The translations under genes and the position numbers were made by a program. Positions 48,334 through 56,935 of a stretch of 64,000 nucleotides of DNA are shown here, in pieces. The notes beneath the pieces are model-generated. The model made no database searches. It worked only from the letters and a program-made list of their open reading frames with translations, and was not told the origin of the DNA. This stretch comes from G965267335 sp965267335 (GTDB lineage: Bacteria > Bacteroidota > Bacteroidia > Cytophagales > JAAEPT01): the NCBI GenBank assembly GCA_965267335.1, contig OZ253953.1:3100001-3164000 (forward strand). Direction: 5' to 3'. The stretch's first letter is position 1; every line of letters begins with the position of its first letter.

Positions 48334-49299
48334 ATGATTGTAGTTACTGGTGCAGCTGGATTTATTGGAAGTTGTCTTATTTCGAGACTCAACAAAGATA
48401 ATTTTAATTACATCATAGCCGTTGATGACTTTAGCAATGCGGAGAAAAACAAAAACCTGGAAGGCAAGACCATCAAAGAAAAGGTTCACAGAAAGGACTT
48501 TTTTAAATGGTTAGACGAAAATGAAAAATTAGTTGAATTCGTCTTTCATATTGGTGCACGTACAGACACAACCGAGTTTGACAAATCAATTTTTGATGAA
48601 CTAAACTTAGAGTATTCCCGAACTATGTGGAAGGCTTGTTCTAAGTATCAGATTCCTTTGGTTTATGCGAGTTCGGCAGCGACTTACGGACTTGGGGAGC
48701 ATGGTTATGAAGATAATCACAAAATAATCCACGACTTAAAACCATTAAACCCATATGGGGTTTCTAAGAACGATTTTGATAAGTGGGCATTAAATCAAAA
48801 ACAGGAACCATTCTTTTGGGCGGGACTTAAATTCTTCAATGTATACGGCCCCAATGAATACCATAAAGGCAGAATGGCTTCGGTAATATTCCACACACAC
48901 AAACAAGTCAAAGAAACCGGAGCAATGAAATTATTCAAGTCTCATAATCCGGATTACAACCATGGGGAGCAAATAAGGGACTTTGTGTATGTCAAGGATG
49001 TGGTTGAAGTAATCGTTTTCCTGATGCATCACCGAAAGAACTCCGGGTTGTATAACCTGGGCACGGGAAAAGCAAGAACATTCAATGACTTGGCAGTAGC
49101 TACATTTAAGGCTATGGGGCTTGAACCTGATATCAGTTATATCGATACTCCAGAGGATATCAGAGACAAGTATCAATACTTTACAGAAGCAAAAATGGAC
49201 AAGCTAAAAAATATTGGCTTTGACAAGTCGTTCTACAGCCTTGAAGACGGCATTCAGGACTACGTTCAAAACTACCTGAATGATAGGACCTATTATTAA
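48334..49299 (+). CDS. hldD: ADP-L-glycero-D-manno-heptose 6-epimerase
   Basis: 321 residues, an extended SDR. NADP loop IVVTGAAGFIGSCLISRL is at the N-terminus. The active site has the catalytic Tyr and Lys in LNPYGVSKNDFDKW, preceded by VYASSAATYG. FNVYGPNEYHKGRMASVIFH and the ADP-heptose region are typical of HldD (RfaD). It epimerises ADP-D,D-heptose to ADP-L,D-heptose for LPS core. An AAAGGA stretch before the ATG is one of the few Shine-Dalgarno-like signals in the window. It leads an operon with the M48 protease and the muramidase-like gene. Confidence 0.93.
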   Translation: MIVVTGAAGFIGSCLISRLNKDNFNYIIAVDDFSNAEKNKNLEGKTIKEKVHRKDFFKWLDENEKLVEFVFHIGARTDTTEFDKSIFDELNLEYSRTMWKACSKYQIPLVYASSAATYGLGEHGYEDNHKIIHDLKPLNPYGVSKNDFDKWALNQKQEPFFWAGLKFFNVYGPNEYHKGRMASVIFHTHKQVKETGAMKLFKSHNPDYNHGEQIRDFVYVKDVVEVIVFLMHHRKNSGLYNLGTGKARTFNDLAVATFKAMGLEPDISYIDTPEDIRDKYQYFTEAKMDKLKNIGFDKSFYSLEDGIQDYVQNYLNDRTYY

Positions 49300-49302
49300 A
49301 CT

Positions 49303-50544
49303 ATGACACCAGATAACATCTTAATAATCCTTCTTGTAATCATTATTACTGAATATTTGTTTGAGCAGGCATTAGATTGGCTTAACCTTAAAAGCTTATC
49401 GAGCTCAATTCCGGAGTCTTTGAAAGGTATTTACTCTGCAGAAAAGCATCAAAAATCAATCGCGTATCAAAAAACAAAAGGAAGATTTTCCTTCATAACC
49501 TCAGCTTTTAGTGTTTGTCTTTATGTGATTGCTCTAAGTTCAGGACTTTTAGGTTGGTTGGACATGGAACTTAATCAACACATTGTAAATCCAATATGGC
49601 ATGCTTTGGCTTTTTTTGGCATACTGGTTATAGCTTCTGATATTCTTTCAACCCCATTCAGTTATTATAAGACTTTTGTCATTGAGGAAAAATTTGGCTT
49701 TAACAAGATGAAGCCAAAGACATTTTTTGCTGACAAACTTAAAAGCTACCTTTTAATGGTTTTGTTCGGAGGAGGAATACTGGCAGCTCTTCTATGGTCA
49801 ATCGGAGTGTTAGAAGAGCAATTTTGGATATATTTTTGGGTCTTCATTAGTGTATTCCTGCTTTTTATTAATATGTTCTACACCTCAATTATAGTCCCTC
49901 TGTTTAACAAGTTAAAACCACTCGAAGAAGGAGAACTCCGGTCTGCCATCGAGGCCTATAGCAACAAAGTTGGGTTTCCTTTGACCGGTATTTATGTAAT
50001 TGATGGTTCCAAGAGAAGTTCCAAAGCGAATGCATACTTTTCAGGCATTGGACCTAAGAAGAAAATAGTTCTTTTTGATACTTTAATTGAGAATCATACC
50101 ACTGAAGAGTTGGTTGCCGTACTAGCCCATGAAGTTGGTCATTATAAGAAAAAACATACGATAAGTGGCTTTATATTATCTGTGATTCAGACAGGTGCAA
50201 TGCTATATATCCTTTCCCTTTTCATCAATAGTAGTGCATTGTCTTATGCGCTGGGAAGTTCTCGTCACTCGATTCCACTAAACCTTTTGGCCTTTGGTAT
50301 TCTATACTCTCCTATCTCTAAAGTCATAGGCATACTGATGAATATGTTTTCACGAAGAAACGAGTATGAAGCTGACCGCTACGCTGCCGCTACCTATGAC
50401 GGACAGTATTTACAATCTGCATTAAAAAAATTATCGACTGACCATTTGAGTCATTTGACTCCGCACAGAGCTTATGTGTTTGTACATTACTCGCATCCAC
50501 CGCTGATTCGAAGACTTGAGGCCATTGAAGCCCACAAGAAATGA
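49303..50544 (+). CDS. M48 (Ste24/HtpX-type) membrane zinc metallopeptidase
   Basis: 413 residues. About seven hydrophobic segments embed it in the inner membrane, as in Ste24 (CAAX prenyl protease 1). The zinc motif HEVGH is at His276 (VLAHEVGHYKKKHT), and the third ligand lies in RRNEYEADRYAA. The N-terminal NLKSLSSSIPESLKGIYSAEKH segment is characteristic of the Ste24 N-domain. Bacterial members probably act in membrane-protein quality control, since prenylated substrates are absent. Starts 3 bases after hldD; overlaps the next gene by 4 bases. Confidence 0.92.
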   Translation: MTPDNILIILLVIIITEYLFEQALDWLNLKSLSSSIPESLKGIYSAEKHQKSIAYQKTKGRFSFITSAFSVCLYVIALSSGLLGWLDMELNQHIVNPIWHALAFFGILVIASDILSTPFSYYKTFVIEEKFGFNKMKPKTFFADKLKSYLLMVLFGGGILAALLWSIGVLEEQFWIYFWVFISVFLLFINMFYTSIIVPLFNKLKPLEEGELRSAIEAYSNKVGFPLTGIYVIDGSKRSSKANAYFSGIGPKKKIVLFDTLIENHTTEELVAVLAHEVGHYKKKHTISGFILSVIQTGAMLYILSLFINSSALSYALGSSRHSIPLNLLAFGILYSPISKVIGILMNMFSRRNEYEADRYAAATYDGQYLQSALKKLSTDHLSHLTPHRAYVFVHYSHPPLIRRLEAIEAHKK

Positions 50545-51221
50545 ATGCAAGAAGACGAAAAAGAAAACCAAGAAAATCTGATATATGGAGAGCTGTTGCC
50601 GTTCTAACCATAGGGACAATCGGACTTTTCTACTACTACACCAAAGACTCTCCTGATTACGAAAACATTCGCAGACCAAATACCCATGAACGAGCTAAAT
50701 TAAGGCGGGTCGAAAAAAACTACGGAAACCTCGTTGATATCTTATCTAATCAATTTGATATATCATCATCATACCTGAAAGCATTAATTACGCTTGAGTG
50801 TTCAGGTCTCAAACCACCAAAATCCCGATTTGAGTCCCATGTCTTTGAGCAACTCAAGAAGGTACGCGATAAACAAATCACTAATTATGGCTCAATCACT
50901 TACAAAACCATAGGCGATGCCTCCGATGATGCATTGAAGAACCTGGCAACCAGTTGGGGACCTTTTCAACTAATGGGATATCAATGTATTGAACTCGATG
51001 TACATGTTAAAGACATTAGGGGTAGCAATTCGCTCTACTGGGGTATTTACTGGATTGATAAGCGATACGGAAAATATCTTAAAAACGAAGACTATAAAAG
51101 TGCATTTCATATCCACAACACCGGACAACCTTTTCCTAGTGATGGGGCATCAAGAACTTACGATCCGAAGTATGTAGAAAAGGGATTGGTTTTTATGAGA
51201 TATTTTGAACTTGGGGAATAG
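50541..51221 (+). CDS. Membrane-anchored muramidase/transglycosylase-like protein
   Basis: 226 residues. A very basic N-terminus (RRRKRKPRK) precedes one transmembrane helix (about 17-34), placing the rest in the periplasm. The domain has ALITLECSGLKPPKSRFESHVF and LATSWGPFQLMGYQ, which resemble the N-acetylmuramidase/lysozyme-like fold (ExSG...FExHxF and SWGxFQxMG). The Glu of LECSG is the candidate general acid. Peptidoglycan cleavage is therefore likely but not certain. It overlaps the M48 gene by 4 bases (ATGA), suggesting coupled expression. Confidence 0.75.
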   Translation: MNARRRKRKPRKSDIWRAVAVLTIGTIGLFYYYTKDSPDYENIRRPNTHERAKLRRVEKNYGNLVDILSNQFDISSSYLKALITLECSGLKPPKSRFESHVFEQLKKVRDKQITNYGSITYKTIGDASDDALKNLATSWGPFQLMGYQCIELDVHVKDIRGSNSLYWGIYWIDKRYGKYLKNEDYKSAFHIHNTGQPFPSDGASRTYDPKYVEKGLVFMRYFELGE

Positions 51222-51224
51222 TTT

Positions 51225-51259
51225 ACTTAAGTATTAAGATTTAAGACTTAAGATTAAAG
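51225..51259. repeat. Heptanucleotide tandem repeat (about 5 copies)
   Basis: Five successive 7-mers lie just after the muramidase-like stop: ACTTAAG, TATTAAG, ATTTAAG, ACTTAAG, ATTAAAG. Copies 1 and 4 are identical and the central TTAAG is shared by the first four. It lies between two convergent genes and could form several alternative AT-rich hairpins. No coding potential. Confidence 0.75.
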
Positions 51260-51326
51260 ACCTATGTATGTCCTTAATAGAATGACTTCTAGGAAGAACT
51301 TATTTTGAAACAAAACCAAAAGTAAG

Positions 51327-53261
51327 TCAGAGCACTTTGAATTCGATTCTTCTGTTCAATGCCCGCCCCTGTTCAGTATCATTGCTCTCTACTGGTTTGG
51401 TTTCTCCATATCCTTTGTAGCTCATTCTCGATTTTGAAATTCCTTTTTCCAACATATAGTCATAGACCGATTTTGCTCTATTGAGGGACAAAGTTTTGTT
51501 ATCCGCAGGACTTCCTACATTATCAGTATGGCCTCCAATTTCTATTCGAATAGTAGGATTATCTTTCAGGAGTTGAGCATAAGAGTCGAGCTCGAACTTA
51601 GATTTCTCTTTGAGATCGTACTTGCCGGTTTCAAAAAATACATTACGTAAAACTACAGCTGTTTTCTCTGAGAATGGATTCAGGTACACGTCCAGATTCA
51701 CGGGATCAAAGCTATCAGCTCCTGAATAGTCAAAATTGGAGCTGTGAATTAAGTACCCGTCTTTACGAACCCAAAGTGCATACTCACTACCTTCTGTAAG
51801 AACGATAAGATACTGACCATTGACTGAGTCTGAACTGACATTCTGTACAATTCTGCCTGATTGTAGGTTTATTAATTCAATATCGGCTTCCAACGGATTC
51901 TTTGTTTTAGCATCATAAACAGTTCCGGAGGCGTAGCTACTTTTTGGCACAGACTTTAACTCTTCTGGCATATCAAAAGAGTAGAGCAATGACCTGGCCT
52001 CAATGGGCGACAGCTGTTCATATTTAGCAAAATACCCTTTGGAGTAATCCGTTGTGATAAACATGCTTGCTTCATTATCCTGAGTATTCAGAGGATATCC
52101 GAGGTTTTTAGGCTTTGACCAACCAGTATCCGTAAGTACTGTTCTGAATATATCAAATCCACCCATTCCCGGATAACCGGTTGACGAAAAATACAGCGTA
52201 TTTCCATCTGCTTGAATGAATGGTGAAACCTCTCTTGCCGGAGTGTTAACCTGTGGGCCCAGATTTTTTGGAATAGTCCAGTTGCCTTGCTTATCACGGG
52301 TAGTATACCATATGTCATCCTCCCCGAGCCCTCCTGGTCTCAATGAATTAAAATAAAGTGTTCTTCCGTCTGCTGATAAAGATGGTTCACTTTCCCAATC
52401 TCTGGAGTTAACCACACTCCCCATATTTTCTGGCTCCTGCCATTCATTTCCTTTCTTGTAGGAAATATACAGGTCACACTTCCCCAGTCCATCTTCACGG
52501 TTGCAGGCGGTAAATACCAGCGTCTTACCATCTGCTGAAATACTGCTCGTACCTTCATTGAGCTGGGTATTAATATTCTCTGAAATGGGCACAGGTCGCT
52601 GCCATCGGCCATCTGAGGTTTTCTTAGAAACAAATATACTTTCATCATAAGCATTACCCCTTCCTGTAGGTACTCGCATTGTAAAAATCATTGTATTACC
52701 ATCAGCCGTAAGGCAGGGGTAAGACTGGAAGGTACTTACATTAATATTTCTTGGAAGAACCTCGGGTTTAAAATCAAGAGGATTCTTAATCGCTTCACTT
52801 GCAAACTTGCATATTTCCAACTGCTCTTTAGCCTGTTCTACAGATTTCAGGTTGTTGGGAGGGTATTTTAATGTCTTTTCGTAATAGACTTTTGCATTCT
52901 CGTAATCACCATTTTTGAAAAACATTGTTGCAGCCACAAAGTAGTGCCCACCCATTTTTTTATCATCAGGTCGTAGTGCACAAGCGCGTGCATAAAGCTC
53001 CATGGCTTCTTTTTCTTCGCTAAATAGTTTTTTTATACTGCCCAGTTTTAATAAAGCCTCAACAAACTCGGGGTCTGCCTTTATTGCTTTTTTCAGCATC
53101 ACTTGACCATTATCGAAATCTCGATCACGTATTAGTTGGTTGCCTTGCTCAAAATACTTTATTGCCTTTTTTGAACTGGTTGAATACTGTTGTGCTACAG
53201 AGCTTGTACAACCAAAATTAAGGATAGTTGAAAGAGCGAGAAATAATAGAAATCTGAGCAT
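51327..53261 (-). CDS. PorE-like OmpA-family lipoprotein (TPR, PD40 propeller, carboxypeptidase-regulatory, OmpA)
   Basis: 644 residues. Lipobox Leu-Asn-Phe-Gly-Cys puts the acylated Cys at about residue 18. TPR repeats fill about 30-145, a WD40/PD40 propeller about 175-430 (repeated SADGKTLVF, SADGRTLYFNS, QADGNTLYFSS), a carboxypeptidase-regulatory beta domain about 440-525, and an OmpA C-terminal domain about 535-644 (IEIGGHTDNVGSPADNKTLS, RMSYKGYGETKP). This order is that of PorE, the peptidoglycan-linked component of T9SS. It may anchor T9SS, which the window's secreted proteins need. Other OmpA/PD40 proteins share the layout, so PorE identity is an inference. Confidence 0.85.
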   Translation of the reverse strand: MLRFLLFLALSTILNFGCTSSVAQQYSTSSKKAIKYFEQGNQLIRDRDFDNGQVMLKKAIKADPEFVEALLKLGSIKKLFSEEKEAMELYARACALRPDDKKMGGHYFVAATMFFKNGDYENAKVYYEKTLKYPPNNLKSVEQAKEQLEICKFASEAIKNPLDFKPEVLPRNINVSTFQSYPCLTADGNTMIFTMRVPTGRGNAYDESIFVSKKTSDGRWQRPVPISENINTQLNEGTSSISADGKTLVFTACNREDGLGKCDLYISYKKGNEWQEPENMGSVVNSRDWESEPSLSADGRTLYFNSLRPGGLGEDDIWYTTRDKQGNWTIPKNLGPQVNTPAREVSPFIQADGNTLYFSSTGYPGMGGFDIFRTVLTDTGWSKPKNLGYPLNTQDNEASMFITTDYSKGYFAKYEQLSPIEARSLLYSFDMPEELKSVPKSSYASGTVYDAKTKNPLEADIELINLQSGRIVQNVSSDSVNGQYLIVLTEGSEYALWVRKDGYLIHSSNFDYSGADSFDPVNLDVYLNPFSEKTAVVLRNVFFETGKYDLKEKSKFELDSYAQLLKDNPTIRIEIGGHTDNVGSPADNKTLSLNRAKSVYDYMLEKGISKSRMSYKGYGETKPVESNDTEQGRALNRRIEFKVL

Positions 53262-53301
53262 GAATATTGGCTTTAGAGAAAGAAAGGTACAAATACCATA
53301 C

Positions 53302-53919
53302 CTAAGGAATATTCATGAATTTATGAGTTTGTAAGGAAATTTCCCATTCTGGATGAGATTTTACATAATCTATGATCTTTGGAGTCATAGCTTCTCTTTT
53401 GGACCACTCTGGTTGCAGAAAGAGTTTACAACTAGCATTTACCTTGGATGCGTGTTCCTGGGCCCATTTAAAATCTGAATCGTTAAAGACAATCACTTTA
53501 AGTTCATCGGCCCGATCGTAGTATTCGTCCAGTGGCTCTTTAAACTTCTTCGGGGAAAAACATATCCAATCCCATTCACCCGTAATTGGGTATACTCCTG
53601 CAGTTTCAACGTTGGTTTGGAAGTTCTTAGACTTGAGTTTTGCAGTTAACAATGATAGGTCATACATAAACGGCTCACCACCCGTCACTACAGCTAATCT
53701 GGCCTCATGTGTCGCGGCATCACTAACGATTTGATCAATCTTAACAATGGGGTGTTCCTCCACCTCCCAGGACTCCTTCACATCACACCACACACAGCCA
53801 ACATCACAGCCAGCCAGTCGAATAAAATAAGCAGCTTTCCCCTGATGATGTCCTTCCCCTTGAATGGTATAGAAAGACTCCATCACCGGTAATACCTCTA
53901 TTTTTTGGTTTGTTTCCAA
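53302..53919 (-). CDS. queE: 7-carboxy-7-deazaguanine synthase
   Basis: 205 residues, a small radical-SAM enzyme. The 4Fe-4S motif CxxxCxxC is Cys38, Cys42 and Cys45 (LAGCDVGCVWCDVKESW). The N-terminal FYTIQGEGHHQGKAAYFIRL and the VVTGGEPFMYDLS (GGEP) motif are standard. It contracts the ring of 6-carboxytetrahydropterin, the QueD product. The queD gene is 6 kb away. It starts directly after the folD stop, so folD-queE is an operon. Confidence 0.95.
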   Translation of the reverse strand: METNQKIEVLPVMESFYTIQGEGHHQGKAAYFIRLAGCDVGCVWCDVKESWEVEEHPIVKIDQIVSDAATHEARLAVVTGGEPFMYDLSLLTAKLKSKNFQTNVETAGVYPITGEWDWICFSPKKFKEPLDEYYDRADELKVIVFNDSDFKWAQEHASKVNASCKLFLQPEWSKREAMTPKIIDYVKSHPEWEISLQTHKFMNIP

Positions 53920-54816
53920 TTAGTAGATTTCTCCTTTGGCTGAAAGCAGGGTATTTTTCAATAGAGATGCTATCGTCATTGGTCCCACTCCACCAGGAAC
54001 AGGAGTAATGAAACTTGATTTCGGTGCGACCTCGTCAAACTTTACATCACCTAATAGTTTGAAACCAGATTTGCGAGTATCATCACTAATTCGATGTATA
54101 CCGACATCAATTACAACAGCCCCTTCTTTGACCATATCTGATGTAACGAACTCTGGTTTACCTACCGCGACAATAAGAATATCTGCCTGGTTAGTTATTT
54201 TCTTAAGGTCTTTTGTTCTACTGTGTGCTAGTGTTACTGTTGCATTCCCGGGCTTTGTGTTTCGTGCCATTAAAATACTCACAGGTGAGCCAACAATATG
54301 GCTTCTCCCCATTACGACACAATGCTTCCCTTCTGTTTCAATCCCATATCTATCCAATAGCTGCATGATACCATACGGTGTAGCTGGCAGGAATGTAGGA
54401 AGGTTTAGAACCATTCGACCAAGGTTTGATGGATGGAAACCATCTACATCCTTTTGGGGTGCAATGGCTTCAGTAACTTTTTCTTCATTGATATGATCCG
54501 GTAATGGTAGCTGGACTATAAAACCATCTATGTCGGCATTCTGATTTAAGTCATTGATAATGGTCAATAACTCTTGTTCAGTAATGTTTGCGTCTTTTCT
54601 GACCAAGGTAGATTTAAAACCAACTTTTTCACAGGCTTTCACTTTGGCATTGACGTAGGTTTGGCTCGCCCCATCGTTTCCAATTAGGACTGCGGCAAGA
54701 TGAGGAATTTTCCCTCCCTTCTCTTTAATTAAGGCTACTTCCCGGGCTATTTCTTCTTTGATTTTCTCAGAGGTTGCTTTACCATCAATGAGTTGATATG
54801 TCGCTGTGTCGTTCAT
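53920..54816 (-). CDS. folD: Methylenetetrahydrofolate dehydrogenase/cyclohydrolase
   Basis: 298 residues. The catalytic lysine is in TYVNAKVKACEKVGF. The substrate and NADP regions appear as DGFIVQLPLPDHI, KDVDGFHPSNLGRM, GRSHIVGSPVSILM and PGGVGPMTIASLL. It interconverts methylene-, methenyl- and formyl-THF. Start at ATG 54816, 24 bases from a TAnnTTTG element. queE follows with no gap. Confidence 0.96.
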   Translation of the reverse strand: MNDTATYQLIDGKATSEKIKEEIAREVALIKEKGGKIPHLAAVLIGNDGASQTYVNAKVKACEKVGFKSTLVRKDANITEQELLTIINDLNQNADIDGFIVQLPLPDHINEEKVTEAIAPQKDVDGFHPSNLGRMVLNLPTFLPATPYGIMQLLDRYGIETEGKHCVVMGRSHIVGSPVSILMARNTKPGNATVTLAHSRTKDLKKITNQADILIVAVGKPEFVTSDMVKEGAVVIDVGIHRISDDTRKSGFKLLGDVKFDEVAPKSSFITPVPGGVGPMTIASLLKNTLLSAKGEIY

Positions 54817-54840
54817 ATTATTCCGAATCTATTCGAGCTG

Positions 54841-54848
54841 CAAAATTA
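54841..54848 (-). promoter_or_regulatory. Candidate -7 element of folD-queE
   Basis: Minus-strand TAATTTTG fits TAnnTTTG and ends 24 bases before the folD ATG. The TTG is not at the standard -33 distance. Confidence 0.4.
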
Positions 54849-54889
54849 ACCCAAAAAAAAGAAGGATGCGATAAAAGATATTAACAGAA

Positions 54890-56875
54890 CTACTCAGGCT
54901 GAAATTGCCTTACCGGAGCAAACCAAAATGCTTTCATCTTCCTGAAGTCATGTGGCACATAACCTCCTAATTCAATACCAAGGTGATCTTTCGTTATTGG
55001 TTCCCCGAGATGTAAACTTCCTTTTTTCCAATCCGAGAAAACACTCTTTGCTTTTTTACACTTTTTAAACTCTTTGTATGTCAGGGGAACTTCATAGAAA
55101 TTCACATTAAAATCAAATACTGTTATTACAAAGGCTACTTCCTCTTCTTTGAGCTTACCTTTTTCCAAAGTAAATGTTCTTACCTCTCTAAGGTATACTT
55201 GATCCATATGATGCTCCAGAATAGAATCTAAGCTAACTTGACCAAGAGAATCAACTAGAGTCTTCATTCCGAACTGCGTTTGTTTCAACAACGCCTTCAA
55301 TTGTTCTCCTTCTATTCCATCGCTCAAACCATCGGTTATGATGAATTTTCTTTTTATTTCTTTTGGTGACTGAGAATAAAAACCACTTTTTCTTAAGTAT
55401 TTCAGCAATGCTTCATAGTGAACAGGTGAGTAAAATTCCGCTTTTTTCATCATATCACTGTCGGATTGCAGGCTGGTATTAGTCTCAACATTAACGATGG
55501 TCTCCCATTGCCTGTCTGCAAATGTACTGGTTGAATCTCTTACCATAGACGAAAAGTAATTTCCATAAACATCTGAATATTCTCCGCTAGCGATTGGCAA
55601 AAGTTCACCCCTAAAAGCTTCAGACCACTTCATTGATTGCTCGAAATCAAAAGGATGATACCATTTAAGCTCTTCTGAATCCGCTAATTTCATCAAATCA
55701 GAGTACCTTACAATTGCCAAGGTTTTTGTGATTCCGATCATATTGTTGGGATGGTAATAAGGTAAAATCAAGTGAACCCATTGAGGAGATTTGGTATATG
55801 CTCCTGATTCATCGATTATTATTTCCCCTTCCAACATAAACCCTAACTCATCTGACTGGGGTTTTAACTCCTTTTCCTTTGGTAAAGTAATATCTACATC
55901 ACCGAAGGAGTTAGCAACATTGTCTCCAAAAGGGTCATCAAATCCCCAACTATCCGGATCATCTGGTTCGATATATCCTACAACATTTTTATATCTCTCA
56001 ACAAATTCTTCCAGAGTCATTTTTTCTGGTGCATATCGACCTGCATCCCAGATGCTTTTGAAGACCTCAATTTCTCCTGAAGTAATACCCTCCCATAGGT
56101 ACTCTCCTACCTGGCGATCCTTTTCTCGAAAACCGGGTACGACTAATGGCAAAATATCATATGTCTCCGTGAAATTGATTTTGAATACCCTCTGTTTACC
56201 TGACAATCTTTGTTTTAACTTATTTCGGAAATCGATCTGAGTCTTTTTATTACCGTCCTTAGAAGCAGCCTTCACTCCTCTGAAATACAATCCTTTTTCA
56301 AAAGCCTGAACAATGTCAAGAGAATCAGCAAAACTATAAGGGTTATACCACTGAGGTTGGTTTTTAAGATTTCTCACAACATCAGTCCATTTTAGCTTAA
56401 AGACGGGCAATTCTATTCCCTTATAGTTAAGGGGGTGATCATTAGGCAAACTAATGGTTATTGATTCAATTGCTCCTGCAGAATTCCGACTCAGGTATAG
56501 GTGATATAAATCAGAGGGTAAAAAATATTCAATCACACTATTAGTCTGTGTCTCCATATCATCACCACACCAGCAAGACCAGTCATCTTCAATGAAAAAC
56601 ATATCATCCATAGAGGGATCCAATTCCATTGGTGGTATTTGCAAATGCTCTAAAAATTCCGAAATCGTTGCCTTTTGATATCCCTCAATCGGCTTATATG
56701 GTGTAAGTACATTTAACTTGACACCTTCAATCAGGTATTCACTGAATTGAAAATTTTTAATGGTGAAGGGGATATTTTCCTCAATACTTAGATCGACAGT
56801 ATCTATGGTCTGGGAATAGCTACAAGGGATGGTGAATAGGCTAAGACCAACAAGAATCTTCTTAAAAAATTTCAT
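54890..56875 (-). CDS. Large exported protein with internal duplication, unknown function
   Basis: 661 residues with a signal peptide (residues 1-21, ending PCSYSQ). Two related segments occur: about 159-215 (FKLKWTDVVRN... QWYNPYSFADSL...AFEKGLYF) and about 386-440 (AIVRYSDLMKL... KWYHPFDFEQSM...AFRGELLP). Both share a W/Y-x-x-P-F/Y-x-F pattern and a following Tyr/Phe-rich turn. Segments such as LWEGITSGEIEVFKSIWD and MTLEEFVERY faintly resemble GldN/PorN of T9SS, but too weakly to name it. No T9SS sorting domain ends the protein. It lies 60 bases downstream of lepA on the same strand. Confidence 0.7.
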   Translation of the reverse strand: MKFFKKILVGLSLFTIPCSYSQTIDTVDLSIEENIPFTIKNFQFSEYLIEGVKLNVLTPYKPIEGYQKATISEFLEHLQIPPMELDPSMDDMFFIEDDWSCWCGDDMETQTNSVIEYFLPSDLYHLYLSRNSAGAIESITISLPNDHPLNYKGIELPVFKLKWTDVVRNLKNQPQWYNPYSFADSLDIVQAFEKGLYFRGVKAASKDGNKKTQIDFRNKLKQRLSGKQRVFKINFTETYDILPLVVPGFREKDRQVGEYLWEGITSGEIEVFKSIWDAGRYAPEKMTLEEFVERYKNVVGYIEPDDPDSWGFDDPFGDNVANSFGDVDITLPKEKELKPQSDELGFMLEGEIIIDESGAYTKSPQWVHLILPYYHPNNMIGITKTLAIVRYSDLMKLADSEELKWYHPFDFEQSMKWSEAFRGELLPIASGEYSDVYGNYFSSMVRDSTSTFADRQWETIVNVETNTSLQSDSDMMKKAEFYSPVHYEALLKYLRKSGFYSQSPKEIKRKFIITDGLSDGIEGEQLKALLKQTQFGMKTLVDSLGQVSLDSILEHHMDQVYLREVRTFTLEKGKLKEEEVAFVITVFDFNVNFYEVPLTYKEFKKCKKAKSVFSDWKKGSLHLGEPITKDHLGIELGGYVPHDFRKMKAFWFAPVRQFQPE

Positions 56876-56935
56876 CTGGTTTGGGGTTATAAATAATTGT
56901 TCTGTTTATATATCCCGTCATTAAGAAAACGTCAC

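Noticed and set aside
53936..54496. 186-codon frame opposite folD
   Set aside because: Antisense shadow of a strongly conserved gene.
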